Assembly (NCBI GenBank): GCA_016190155.1
Contig: JACPRB010000278.1
Coordinates: 1 to 34,550, forward strand
Origin: Planctomycetota bacterium
GTDB taxonomy: Bacteria > Planctomycetota > MHYJ01 > JACPRB01
Direction of reading: 5' to 3'
Length of the DNA stretch: 34,550 bases
Shown: positions 16,248 through 22,362 of the stretch, in pieces
How positions within the stretch are numbered: position 1 is the first letter of the stretch
How the letters are laid out: each line of letters starts with the position of its first letter
Made by a program: the position numbers and the translations under genes
The notes under the pieces: model-generated
Told to the model about the DNA's origin: nothing
Database searches by the model: none
What the model saw: only the letters and a program-made list of their open reading frames with translations

Positions 16248-17762
16248 TCAGCGCGAGGCCAACCGCCCCTGGTAGAACGAAAGGAACGCGACGTACAGGA
16301 AGCCGACCAGGAAGAGCGACTGGAACGGGATCGCCCCGTACATCCCATAGCAGACCGAGTAGCCGATGACGAACACGAACCAGAGTCCCAACACGAGCTC
16401 GATGAACGGCACGGCCCTCTTCAGGTCCACGCGATATTTCTTTCCGCGGAACGTGTCTCGCGCATCGGAGATGGCGTACTTGGGCGTGCGCACGAACTCG
16501 CCTCCCGTGCGCGAGAAGAGCCCTCCCAGGACGGCGATCGTGTTGGAGACGCACATGCCGATGCCCAGCGCCAACATCATCGGTACATACAACACCGACC
16601 GCAGCGCGCCCCGCAGCCCGTACACCTCGCATTGCGAGCAGATGTAGAAGACGCACACCGAGATCGTGGCCAGAGCGAACACGCCCAGATCCAGCCACAC
16701 CGACCCCTCCATCTTCAACCGCATCCGGTAATACGTCACCGGGAAGATGAGCAGCGTCAGCACGAACATCAGGAAGTAGCAGAGATTCCCCGTCAGATGC
16801 ACGGCGGCCTCGAGCTTGACGAACAGCGGGATGTCGGCCTTCAGCACATCCCACAAGAGCTTCTTGGACGTCTGCATCGACCCCTTCACCCATCGATGCT
16901 GCTGGCTCTTGAAGCCGTTCATGTCGACGGGCAACTCCGCGGGCGTCTCGACATCCGGCAAGAAGAGGAACTTCCACCGGCGCAGCTGCGATCGGAACGA
17001 CAGGTCGAGGTCCTCCGTGAGCGTGTCGTGCTGCCAGCCGCCCGCCGTGTCGATCGCCTCGCGCCTCCAGATGCCGGCCGTGCCGCTGAAATTGAAAAAG
17101 CGGCCCGATCGATTGCGCGCGCAATGCTCCATCATGAAGTGGCCGTCGAGAAAGATCGACTGCAACACCGTCAGCGACGAGTAGTCGCGGTTGATGTGGC
17201 CCCACCGCGTCTGGATGCATCCGATGGTCTCATCGGTGAAGAAATGGACCGTGCGCTGGAGGAAATCGGCGTTCGGCAGGAAGTCGGCGTCGAAGATCGC
17301 CAGGAATCGCCCCTTGGCGGATCTCATGCCGTGGTCGAGCGCGCCGGCCTTGTAGCCCGTGCGATCGGCGCGGTGGAGGTAACGGACGTCCACTCCGCGC
17401 AAGCGCCACTCCTCGACCTTGCGACGGCAAACATCCTGCGTCTCGTCAGTGGAATCGTCCAAGACCTGGATTTCCAGCTTGTCCTTGGGATAGTCCAACC
17501 GGCAGGTCGCATCGATCAGGCGCTCGACGACGTAGAGCTCATTGAAGACCGGCAGCTGCACGGTAACGGGCGGCAGGTCCTTCCACCGCTCCTTCGGCAC
17601 CGGAACGCGACGGCGATACCGGTAATAGAGAAACACCATCAGATAACGGTGGAATCCATATAGGCAAAGGATCCCAAGGAGCACAAAATACGTCCACAGA
17701 CAAATCTTGCCGATCAGGGGACCCTCGACCCCGACGGGCAGCGCAGGGTGGAATAGCCTCAC
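16248..17762 (-). CDS. Processive family-2 glycosyltransferase (CslA/cellulose-synthase-like)
   Basis: A 504-residue inner-membrane polysaccharide synthase. An N-terminal membrane helix is at about 20-45. The GT-A domain carries DDSTDE at 102-107, the metal-binding DAD at 158-160, the base motif TEDLD at 249-253 and the QQHRW motif at 287-291 that marks processive enzymes. Four or five further helices follow at about 320-345, 355-380, 390-420 and 455-495. The best match in my memory is the CslA-like mannan/glucan synthase group; the product polymer cannot be named. No PilZ domain is present. The GTG start lies behind a strong promoter at 17797-17824. Confidence 0.88.
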   Translation of the reverse strand: MRLFHPALPVGVEGPLIGKICLWTYFVLLGILCLYGFHRYLMVFLYYRYRRRVPVPKERWKDLPPVTVQLPVFNELYVVERLIDATCRLDYPKDKLEIQVLDDSTDETQDVCRRKVEEWRLRGVDVRYLHRADRTGYKAGALDHGMRSAKGRFLAIFDADFLPNADFLQRTVHFFTDETIGCIQTRWGHINRDYSSLTVLQSIFLDGHFMMEHCARNRSGRFFNFSGTAGIWRREAIDTAGGWQHDTLTEDLDLSFRSQLRRWKFLFLPDVETPAELPVDMNGFKSQQHRWVKGSMQTSKKLLWDVLKADIPLFVKLEAAVHLTGNLCYFLMFVLTLLIFPVTYYRMRLKMEGSVWLDLGVFALATISVCVFYICSQCEVYGLRGALRSVLYVPMMLALGIGMCVSNTIAVLGGLFSRTGGEFVRTPKYAISDARDTFRGKKYRVDLKRAVPFIELVLGLWFVFVIGYSVCYGMYGAIPFQSLFLVGFLYVAFLSFYQGRLASR

Positions 17763-17796
17763 GTGCTCGCCTTGCCTCCCCTCGTCGAAGGAACGG

Positions 17797-17824
17797 ATTA
17801 TAAAGTTGTAATATAAGGCGTCAA
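17797..17824 (-). promoter_or_regulatory. Sigma-70-like promoter of the glycosyltransferase gene
   Basis: On the minus strand TTGACG (17819-17824) and a consensus TATAAT (17797-17802) are 16 bases apart, in an AT-rich island in otherwise GC-rich DNA. Transcription would start about 30 bases before the GTG at 17762. Confidence 0.8.
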
Positions 17825-17859
17825 GGGGTAAGACGATCCCCGCCGCCCGACGTTGCCGT

Positions 17860-17865
17860 TATAAT
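17860..17865 (+). promoter_or_regulatory. -10 element of the AlkZ-related gene (leaderless type)
   Basis: A consensus TATAAT ends 9 bases before the ATG at 17875. The expected start of transcription is within a few bases of the start codon, and no Shine-Dalgarno sequence lies between. Confidence 0.65.
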
Positions 17866-17874
17866 GCACCTCTC

Positions 17875-18522
17875 ATGGTCACCAGCGTCCGCACCTACGG
17901 GGACGCCCTGCGCTTCATTCAGGAAGCCGGGATGGCCTTCGTCTTCCCCGACAAACGAGTGTCCCTGCCCTCTCTTTGGGGAGCCGTCGGAGGCGACCCT
18001 CGAAGCGCGATGGGGGAAGACGACTGGGAGTGGACGAAGCAGGTCGCGCGCGCCTGGGACCTCAAGGACGAACTCGGCGCCCGCCGCGGTGCCTACTTCG
18101 GACGTTTCTTGCGCGGCAAGGGCACGTTGATCGCGCTCGATCTCCTGGCGCCTCTGGCGACGCTGGTGCGATCGGATGACAACCTCTTGCCGGCGGCGCG
18201 CGAAGCCTACGAGCGGTTGGGACGCGTCGGCGAACTCTCCAGCTTGCGCTTGCGCGAGTCGCTGCGGCTGCACGGAGCCGGCGGCAACGCCCAGTTCGAC
18301 AAGGTTTTGCTCCAGCTCTACCGACGATTGCTCATCGCCACCGTCGGCACGGACGACAGCGAAACGCACTGGCCCGCCGCCGTCGTGGACCGACTGGAGC
18401 ACGCCTTCCCGAAGGTCGTCTCACAAGCGGCTCGATTCACGCGCGAGAAGGCGATGGCCCGCGTGCGCGCAAGGCTGCCTGACGCGCCGCCTCGGCTGCT
18501 CACCTCACTCGCGCAGCGGTAG
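17875..18522 (+). CDS. AlkZ-related protein
   Basis: A 215-residue protein resembling the short relatives of the AlkZ/YcaQ DNA glycosylase family, which are built on winged-helix units. Matching features are an opening TYGDALRFIQEAGMAFVFP, then VSLPSLWGAV, and an AYFGRFLRGKGTLIALDLL block in the middle. The QxQ catalytic motif of true AlkZ glycosylases is not evident, so glycosylase activity is doubtful. The C-terminal part is helical and basic. Its 3' end overlaps the convergent folD gene by 23 bases. Confidence 0.6.
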   Translation: MVTSVRTYGDALRFIQEAGMAFVFPDKRVSLPSLWGAVGGDPRSAMGEDDWEWTKQVARAWDLKDELGARRGAYFGRFLRGKGTLIALDLLAPLATLVRSDDNLLPAAREAYERLGRVGELSSLRLRESLRLHGAGGNAQFDKVLLQLYRRLLIATVGTDDSETHWPAAVVDRLEHAFPKVVSQAARFTREKAMARVRARLPDAPPRLLTSLAQR

Positions 18523-19345
18523 CGCACTCCACGATGTTGCGCAGCCACACCGCGATCGCGACGGGGCCGACGCCGCCGGGCACCGGCGTGATCGCGGAGG
18601 CGATCTCTCGGGCTTCGTCGAAGGCGACGTCGCCGACCAGCGGTCCCTCGGGGAGCTTGTTGATTCCGATGTCGACGACGATCGCCCCGCGTTTCACCAT
18701 GGATCCGCGGATCGCGTTGGGGCGGCCCGCGGCGACCACAAGGACGTCCGCGCGCGCCGTGTGGGACGCGAGATCCGCCGTCGCCGTGTGACACACCGTG
18801 ACGGTCGGCGCGTCCGCTCCCATCGCCAGGAGCATCAGCGCCGCCGGCTTTCCCACGAGAGCCGATCGGCCCACGACGACGGCATCCAGGCCGCGCAGGC
18901 TCGGCCGGTGCGCGCGAAGGATCTCGATCGCCGCTCGAGCGGCCGCCGGTTGCGGGCCGGGGAGTCCCATGACGAGACGACCGAGGCTCTCCGGCTGCGA
19001 CGCCTCGATGTCCTTCGCCGCCGGCACGATCGAGAGGACGCGCCCCTCGTCCACGCCCTCGGGCAGCGGCTGGTGGACGGTGATGCCGGTGATCGTCGGG
19101 TCGTTCGCCAGCCGCGCGGCGAGGCCGTAGACCTCTTCGGGCGGCGCATCGCCGATGGGGTGAACATCATATGGTATGCCCCCCTTCTCGCACACCGCGC
19201 GCTGCCGCTTCATGTAGACGCGCACGGCCGCGTTCTTCTCGTTGTGGATCGCCGCCACGCGCGGACGCCTGCCGGCCAGCGCCGCGGTCACTTCGGAGCG
19301 GATCTTCTCCGCCACCGGCTCGCCGTGAAGAAGGATCGCCGCCAT
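18500..19345 (-). CDS. folD: FolD-like methylenetetrahydrofolate dehydrogenase/cyclohydrolase with altered active site
   Basis: A 281-residue FolD homologue of normal length. Family landmarks are VVVGRSALVGKP (NADP-binding domain), DIGIN and ITPVPGGVGP. Against E. coli FolD the catalytic Tyr50 is kept (Tyr44), but Lys54 is Gln48, Gln98 of the VQLPLP motif is His91, and Asp121 of KDVDG is Glu114. The PCTP segment is also missing. The cyclohydrolase step needs the lysine, so this protein may act only as a dehydrogenase, use another pterin, or have a new role. TATACT lies 9 bases before the ATG with no Shine-Dalgarno sequence. Confidence 0.85.
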   Translation of the reverse strand: MAAILLHGEPVAEKIRSEVTAALAGRRPRVAAIHNEKNAAVRVYMKRQRAVCEKGGIPYDVHPIGDAPPEEVYGLAARLANDPTITGITVHQPLPEGVDEGRVLSIVPAAKDIEASQPESLGRLVMGLPGPQPAAARAAIEILRAHRPSLRGLDAVVVGRSALVGKPAALMLLAMGADAPTVTVCHTATADLASHTARADVLVVAAGRPNAIRGSMVKRGAIVVDIGINKLPEGPLVGDVAFDEAREIASAITPVPGGVGPVAIAVWLRNIVECATAARVR

Positions 19346-19354
19346 GGGCCCCGA

Positions 19355-19360
19355 GTATAG
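19355..19360 (-). promoter_or_regulatory. -10 element of folD (leaderless type)
   Basis: TATACT on the minus strand ends 9 bases before the folD ATG. It sits in the 21-base gap after the preceding minus-strand gene, so folD can be transcribed on its own. Confidence 0.6.
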
Positions 19361-19366
19361 TGGGGG

Positions 19367-19912
19367 TTATGGTTGGGTGACGAGCCTTTCTCTCACCTGC
19401 TCGCGCATGGTCTCGAAGAGCTCTTCGTCGCTCTTGAACGCGCTGCGGGTGACCGCGCGGTCCTCATCCGTCAAGGGTGTCAGCAGTTCATCGATGAACT
19501 GCGCGATGCCCTCTCTTCGCGCGTGGGCCTCGGCCCGCCGATCGGCCCAGCGGCGGAACATCTTATACGCGACCCAGCCCAAGCCGGCGCCGATCGCGCC
19601 GAAAACGGCCGCGTACGCGAAGCCTTCCAAGATCGAAAACGCGGTCGTGATCGCGATCACGCTGCTGAGCGAGAAGAAGCCGGCGGCGACCGCCCCGAGC
19701 GCCGCCGACGCGCCACGGCTCAAATCGGCGGCTTGCGTGCTCCCGCGATACGCGCGCAGGCGGAAAAGTTCCCGAACCTGCGGCTTCTCCTGGGCCATCT
19801 GGATGGCCCGGTCCGTCAGATTCGTCGCCATCTGCGCCGGGCTTTCCTGCGCGAACGCGACGGAGGACAGCATCGTGCAACACGACAGCGAGAGGCACAA
19901 CATCTTCGACAT
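19367..19912 (-). CDS. Exported or membrane protein of unknown function
   Basis: A 181-residue protein with a signal peptide (MSKMLCLSLSCCTMLSSVAFAQ). Two hydrophobic helices follow at about 70-92 and 96-118 (GFAYAAVFGAIGAGLGWVAYK), then a basic RRWADRRAEAHARR stretch and an acidic C-terminal domain. The glycine-zipper-like second helix may promote oligomerisation. I recognise no family. A GGAGGGATTCCC ribosome site fixes the ATG at 19912. It is transcribed away from the Hsp20 cluster, from the same 289-base intergenic region. Confidence 0.7.
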   Translation of the reverse strand: MSKMLCLSLSCCTMLSSVAFAQESPAQMATNLTDRAIQMAQEKPQVRELFRLRAYRGSTQAADLSRGASAALGAVAAGFFSLSSVIAITTAFSILEGFAYAAVFGAIGAGLGWVAYKMFRRWADRRAEAHARREGIAQFIDELLTPLTDEDRAVTRSAFKSDEELFETMREQVRERLVTQP

Positions 19913-20034
19913 GGGAATCCCTCCGGCAAACCCGAACGAGACCGCGCAAACACGCACGGCTGTTCCTTGTTCGACGTCTCCCCCCTTCCCTTCACGCCTT
20001 TTCAAAAGAATCGCGCGCGATGTTCAGTTTTCTA

Positions 20035-20063
20035 TTGACATAGTTCACAATATATATTACACA
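20035..20063 (+). promoter_or_regulatory. Probable promoter of the Hsp20 cluster
   Basis: A consensus TTGACA at 20035-20040 opens a distinctly AT-rich stretch (CACAATATATATTACACA). With 17-base spacing the -10 would be TACACA at 20058-20063; TATATT at 20053 is a better hexamer but only 12 bases away. No CIRCE inverted repeat or sigma-32 consensus was found. The resulting leader would be about 130 bases long. Confidence 0.5.
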
Positions 20064-20068
20064 CATTG

Positions 20069-20088
20069 TTGCGCGCTTCGGTGCGCGA
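20069..20088 (+). promoter_or_regulatory. C(UUCG)G hairpin in the hsp20 leader
   Basis: Eight base pairs, including two G-U pairs, close a TTCG tetraloop flanked by C and G, which is the extra-stable tetraloop form. There is no T-run, so it is unlikely to be a terminator; it may protect the 5' end or help fold the leader. Confidence 0.55.
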
Positions 20089-20169
20089 TGGGAGATGAGG
20101 AAGATGGTGGAGAGGGGACGTTCACGCGCGGTCGCCGCGTCGGTTCGATGCGCATGCCGGCGATCCGCG

Positions 20170-20199
20170 CTCTCTTTGAGGATCGTTTTGTGAGGAGAG
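20170..20199 (+). promoter_or_regulatory. Candidate RNA thermometer hiding the hsp20 ribosome-binding site
   Basis: CUCUCUUUG (20170-20178) can pair along its full length with UGAGGAGAG (20191-20199), using three G-U pairs and a 12-base loop. The paired 3' arm contains the whole Shine-Dalgarno sequence GAGGAG, 2 bases before the ATG at 20202. A weak helix rich in U-G pairs over the ribosome site is the design of known thermometers upstream of small heat-shock genes. This is a reading of the sequence; no folding energy was computed. Confidence 0.55.
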
Positions 20200-20201
20200 A
20201 C

Positions 20202-20732
20202 ATGGAAATCCTGGATCAGATGCTTTCCGATGTCCGGCACTTGTACGAGCAGGCGACCGGCACGCCGTACTCGCGCGAGAAGCTGCGGGGCCGGCCTCTG
20301 GCCGTTCCCAAGGAGGCCGACGCCGAGGCCTTCCTCTATCAGCAGATCGCGCACCTGCGCAACCTGCTGGCGGCGCGCACGTCGCCGTTCTGGTCGACCA
20401 CGCCGTTATGGATGCCCGTCCTGGACGCGTACGAAGCGGGCGCCGCGCTCGTGCTGCGCATCGAGCTGCCGGGCCTGACGAGGGAAGACGTCACCCTTTC
20501 CATCGGCGAGAGCCTCGTGGTGCTCAAGGGGGAGAGGACGTTCCGCATGTCCGATCGCGACGCCACCGTCCTCGCCCGCGAGCGCTTTTACGGCCCGTTC
20601 GAGAGGTGGATTCCGTTGCCTTACCGGGTGAAACCGGAGGTCGAGGCGAAGTTCGAAAACGGCGTCCTGGAGATCCGCCTGCAGAAGGCGGAAGCCGTCT
20701 TCGATCCCACCCGGAAGGTCGACATCAAGTGA
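20202..20732 (+). CDS. Hsp20/alpha-crystallin family small heat-shock protein
   Basis: A 176-residue holdase chaperone that binds unfolding proteins without ATP. The alpha-crystallin domain covers about 70-163: PVLDAYEAGAALVLRIELPG, then LVVLKGER, and the conserved end KFENGVLEIRLQK. The C-terminal VDI fits the IxI/V motif used for oligomer assembly. The N-terminal arm is unusually long and begins with the helix ILDQMLSDVRHLYEQA, which recurs in two neighbouring small proteins. I chose the ATG at 20202 because GAGGAG precedes it closely. The frame stays open upstream, so a longer form cannot be excluded. It is first in the cluster at 20202-23634. Confidence 0.9.
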   Translation: MEILDQMLSDVRHLYEQATGTPYSREKLRGRPLAVPKEADAEAFLYQQIAHLRNLLAARTSPFWSTTPLWMPVLDAYEAGAALVLRIELPGLTREDVTLSIGESLVVLKGERTFRMSDRDATVLARERFYGPFERWIPLPYRVKPEVEAKFENGVLEIRLQKAEAVFDPTRKVDIK

Positions 20733-20746
20733 AAGGAACGCATGCC

Positions 20747-21019
20747 ATGACCACCGTGAAGAAAGGTGAGCCAGGCCGGGACGAGAAGGTAGAGGAAATC
20801 CTGGCGATCCTCGGAGAACTCTACCAGCGCTTCGGTGTCAACCAAGCCGGAGCTGTGGCGGCGACGGCCGATTACAAATTCGTCGGATATCGTCCGTATC
20901 AGGCCGCCGATCCACACGGCTGGCCTCGCGAGCCCGTGAATGCCATGGCGCCCTGGCTGGGCGGCATGGCGGGGACGCCGACGGAGAATCCGTCCCACGC
21001 CCCCTATTACAGGCTCTGA
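20747..21019 (+). CDS. Small protein sharing the Hsp20 N-terminal helix
   Basis: A 90-residue protein starting 14 bases after the hsp20 stop, with an AAAGGAAC ribosome site. Residues 13-30 (EKVEEILAILGELYQRFG) form an amphipathic helix that matches the start of Hsp20 and of the 69-residue protein at 22153. The remainder has no predicted secondary structure and is rich in Gly, Pro, Tyr and Trp (YKFVGYRPYQAADPHGWP, PSHAPYYRL). No family recognised. The shape, a short helix plus a flexible tail, suggests an adaptor or a client of an assembly rather than an enzyme. Confidence 0.75.
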   Translation: MTTVKKGEPGRDEKVEEILAILGELYQRFGVNQAGAVAATADYKFVGYRPYQAADPHGWPREPVNAMAPWLGGMAGTPTENPSHAPYYRL

Positions 21020-21117
21020 TCGCATCGATGATTTCGTGCTGATCTGCCGGTGTCGGCGGGGATTCAGAGTTGTCATTGTCGCTGGTGTTGGTTTTTGGAT
21101 TTTGGAGGGAGTTGGAC

Positions 21118-21618
21118 ATGTACCAGTATGTGACCGACATTTTCGGGCGCAATCTGTTCCCGCTGAACCTGAGCTCGTCGTATGCTCCGACACTGCCGTT
21201 GATCGGCAGCTTTTTCCCGCAGGGCGCGCAGGCTTTGTTCCCTGCGGCGCACGCCGCCGTGCCCCAGCCGCCCACGGCTTGGCCGTTCATGCCTCAACCC
21301 ATGACCGTGGATCCGCGCCTCCTGGGGCCGCACGTCGTGTCGATCGATCCCCGCTGGACGACCGCGTCCTGGACGCTCCAGAACGTCGTGATCGATCCCC
21401 GCACGGGCCTGCCCGCCGCGACGCAGATCGACCCTCGCTTCCTGCAGCAGCCGGGCTTGCTGCCCGCGCTGCAGAATCAGCCCTGCTTCCAGCAGCAGCT
21501 CCTGCAGAACGCCTATCTCCGGCCCGCCTACGTGCCGGCGACGATCACGCAGGGCGTGCTGCCCGGGTCGATCAACGCGACTCCGGTCGTCGTTCCCCAG
21601 CAGGCGGTAACGAGCTAG
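21118..21618 (+). CDS. Proline-rich protein with four [VI]DPR motifs
   Basis: A 166-residue protein with a strong ribosome site (TTTTGGAGGGAG). The composition is rich in Pro, Gln, Ala and Leu, with few charged residues. VDPR at 64-67 and IDPR at 76-79, 92-95 and 104-107 are spaced 12, 16 and 12 residues apart, which suggests a repeated short structural unit. The N-terminus (MYQYVTDIFGRNLFPLNL) may be a short helix but lacks the shared Hsp20-type helix. There is no signal peptide. No family recognised. It lies 98 bases after the previous gene, with no obvious terminator between. Confidence 0.7.
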   Translation: MYQYVTDIFGRNLFPLNLSSSYAPTLPLIGSFFPQGAQALFPAAHAAVPQPPTAWPFMPQPMTVDPRLLGPHVVSIDPRWTTASWTLQNVVIDPRTGLPAATQIDPRFLQQPGLLPALQNQPCFQQQLLQNAYLRPAYVPATITQGVLPGSINATPVVVPQQAVTS

Positions 21619-21704
21619 ACCGCGGCCGAGGGCTTCCGTGATGCGCCCCCCGGCACCGGTAGGATCGGCACATTTGTTTAATAACATTCGCACTAGGAAG
21701 AATC

Positions 21705-21767
21705 ATGACCCCTTATCCGATGCGAGACGCCTCGGCGCGTTCCCCCTGGCTTGATGAAAAACTGTAA
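21705..21767 (+). CDS. Possible 20-residue peptide
   Basis: AGGAAG lies 4 bases before ATG, and the frame encodes MTPYPMRDASARSPWLDEKL before TAA. It sits between two genes of the Hsp20 cluster, behind an AT-rich stretch (TTTGTTTAATAACATT) that could be a promoter. It may be a leader peptide or chance. Confidence 0.25.
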   Translation: MTPYPMRDASARSPWLDEKL

Positions 21768-21839
21768 TCGGTTCCTTGTACGCTGAGCGGCCGGTGCTCG
21801 CGGGGACAACGGAGGATCTCTCTTATAAAGGAGGAAGCC

Positions 21840-22156
21840 ACGCAAAAGGTCCCCTATGACATCCCTGAGGTTTCTGGTCGTTCCTTGTTCCCGCCGTACC
21901 CCACCTGGGTCCCTCAGCGATCGGCCTCGGCCCCCCAAACGGAGCCGCCCCCCCACGTGACCGTCGCGTGGACGCCACCGGCACTTCCGGAGGCGTCCTG
22001 GCCCGGCGACGTCGAAGGGACGGCGCCTCCCGCTGCGGCAGGCCGGCCCGGTCGACTGCGCCGACGCAGGCGGAGATGTGTCCCGAGATTCCGAGTCGCG
22101 CTCCGTGCTTCGCGACACCGGCCCCCGCGTACGAAGTCTCTGGAGGTTCCTTATGA
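21840..22156 (+). CDS. Proline-rich small protein with apparent ACG start and frameshift
   Basis: A perfect ribosome site AAAGGAGG (21827-21834) stands 5 bases before ACG at 21840, with no ATG, GTG or TTG at that distance. The frame from there reads plausibly (KVPYDIPEVSGRSLFPPYP and on to about 22030), then turns into an unnatural arginine run. Another frame takes over at about 22050 (PTQAEMCPEIPSRAPCFATP) and ends in TGA at 22154-22156, forming an ATGA overlap with the next gene. So the gene seems to have lost its ATG and to carry one indel, or both are sequence errors. The product would be about 105 residues, proline-rich and without membrane segments. No family recognised. Confidence 0.45.
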
Positions 22157-22362
22157 ATGACGTCGCCTTTCTCCGTCAGAAGAAGATCGACGAGATGTTG
22201 TCGCTCCTGGGCGAACTGTACGACCAGGCCTCCGCGTGGGGCGTTCGCCCCGTCTTCGTGCCCAATCTCAGCTTGCCGATGCCGGTCGTGTCGGCACGCC
22301 CCAAGAGTTCCCGTCGCGATCCGACGCCGCCGCGAAAAGTGGTGCAAGCGCCGGCTCGATGA
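22153..22362 (+). CDS. 69-residue protein sharing the Hsp20 N-terminal helix
   Basis: GGAGG 6 bases before the ATG sets the start. Residues 10-25 (KIDEMLSLLGELYDQA) match Hsp20 residues 3-17 at 9 of 15 positions and also match the 90-residue protein at 20747. The second half is basic and proline-rich (RPKSSRRDPTPPRK) and probably unstructured. The stop overlaps the start of the ClpB-like gene as ATGA, so the two are translationally coupled. No family recognised. Confidence 0.75.
   Translation: MNDVAFLRQKKIDEMLSLLGELYDQASAWGVRPVFVPNLSLPMPVVSARPKSSRRDPTPPRKVVQAPAR

Noticed and set aside
20015-20200. CIRCE element or ROSE-type thermometer sequence in front of hsp20.
   Set aside because: No TTAGCACTC-type inverted repeat and no ROSE anti-Shine-Dalgarno sequence is present; only the simple helix reported above is supported.
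19344-20201. Upstream extension of the hsp20 reading frame by nearly 290 codons.
   Set aside because: It runs through two minus-strand genes, and a good ribosome site places the start at 20202.
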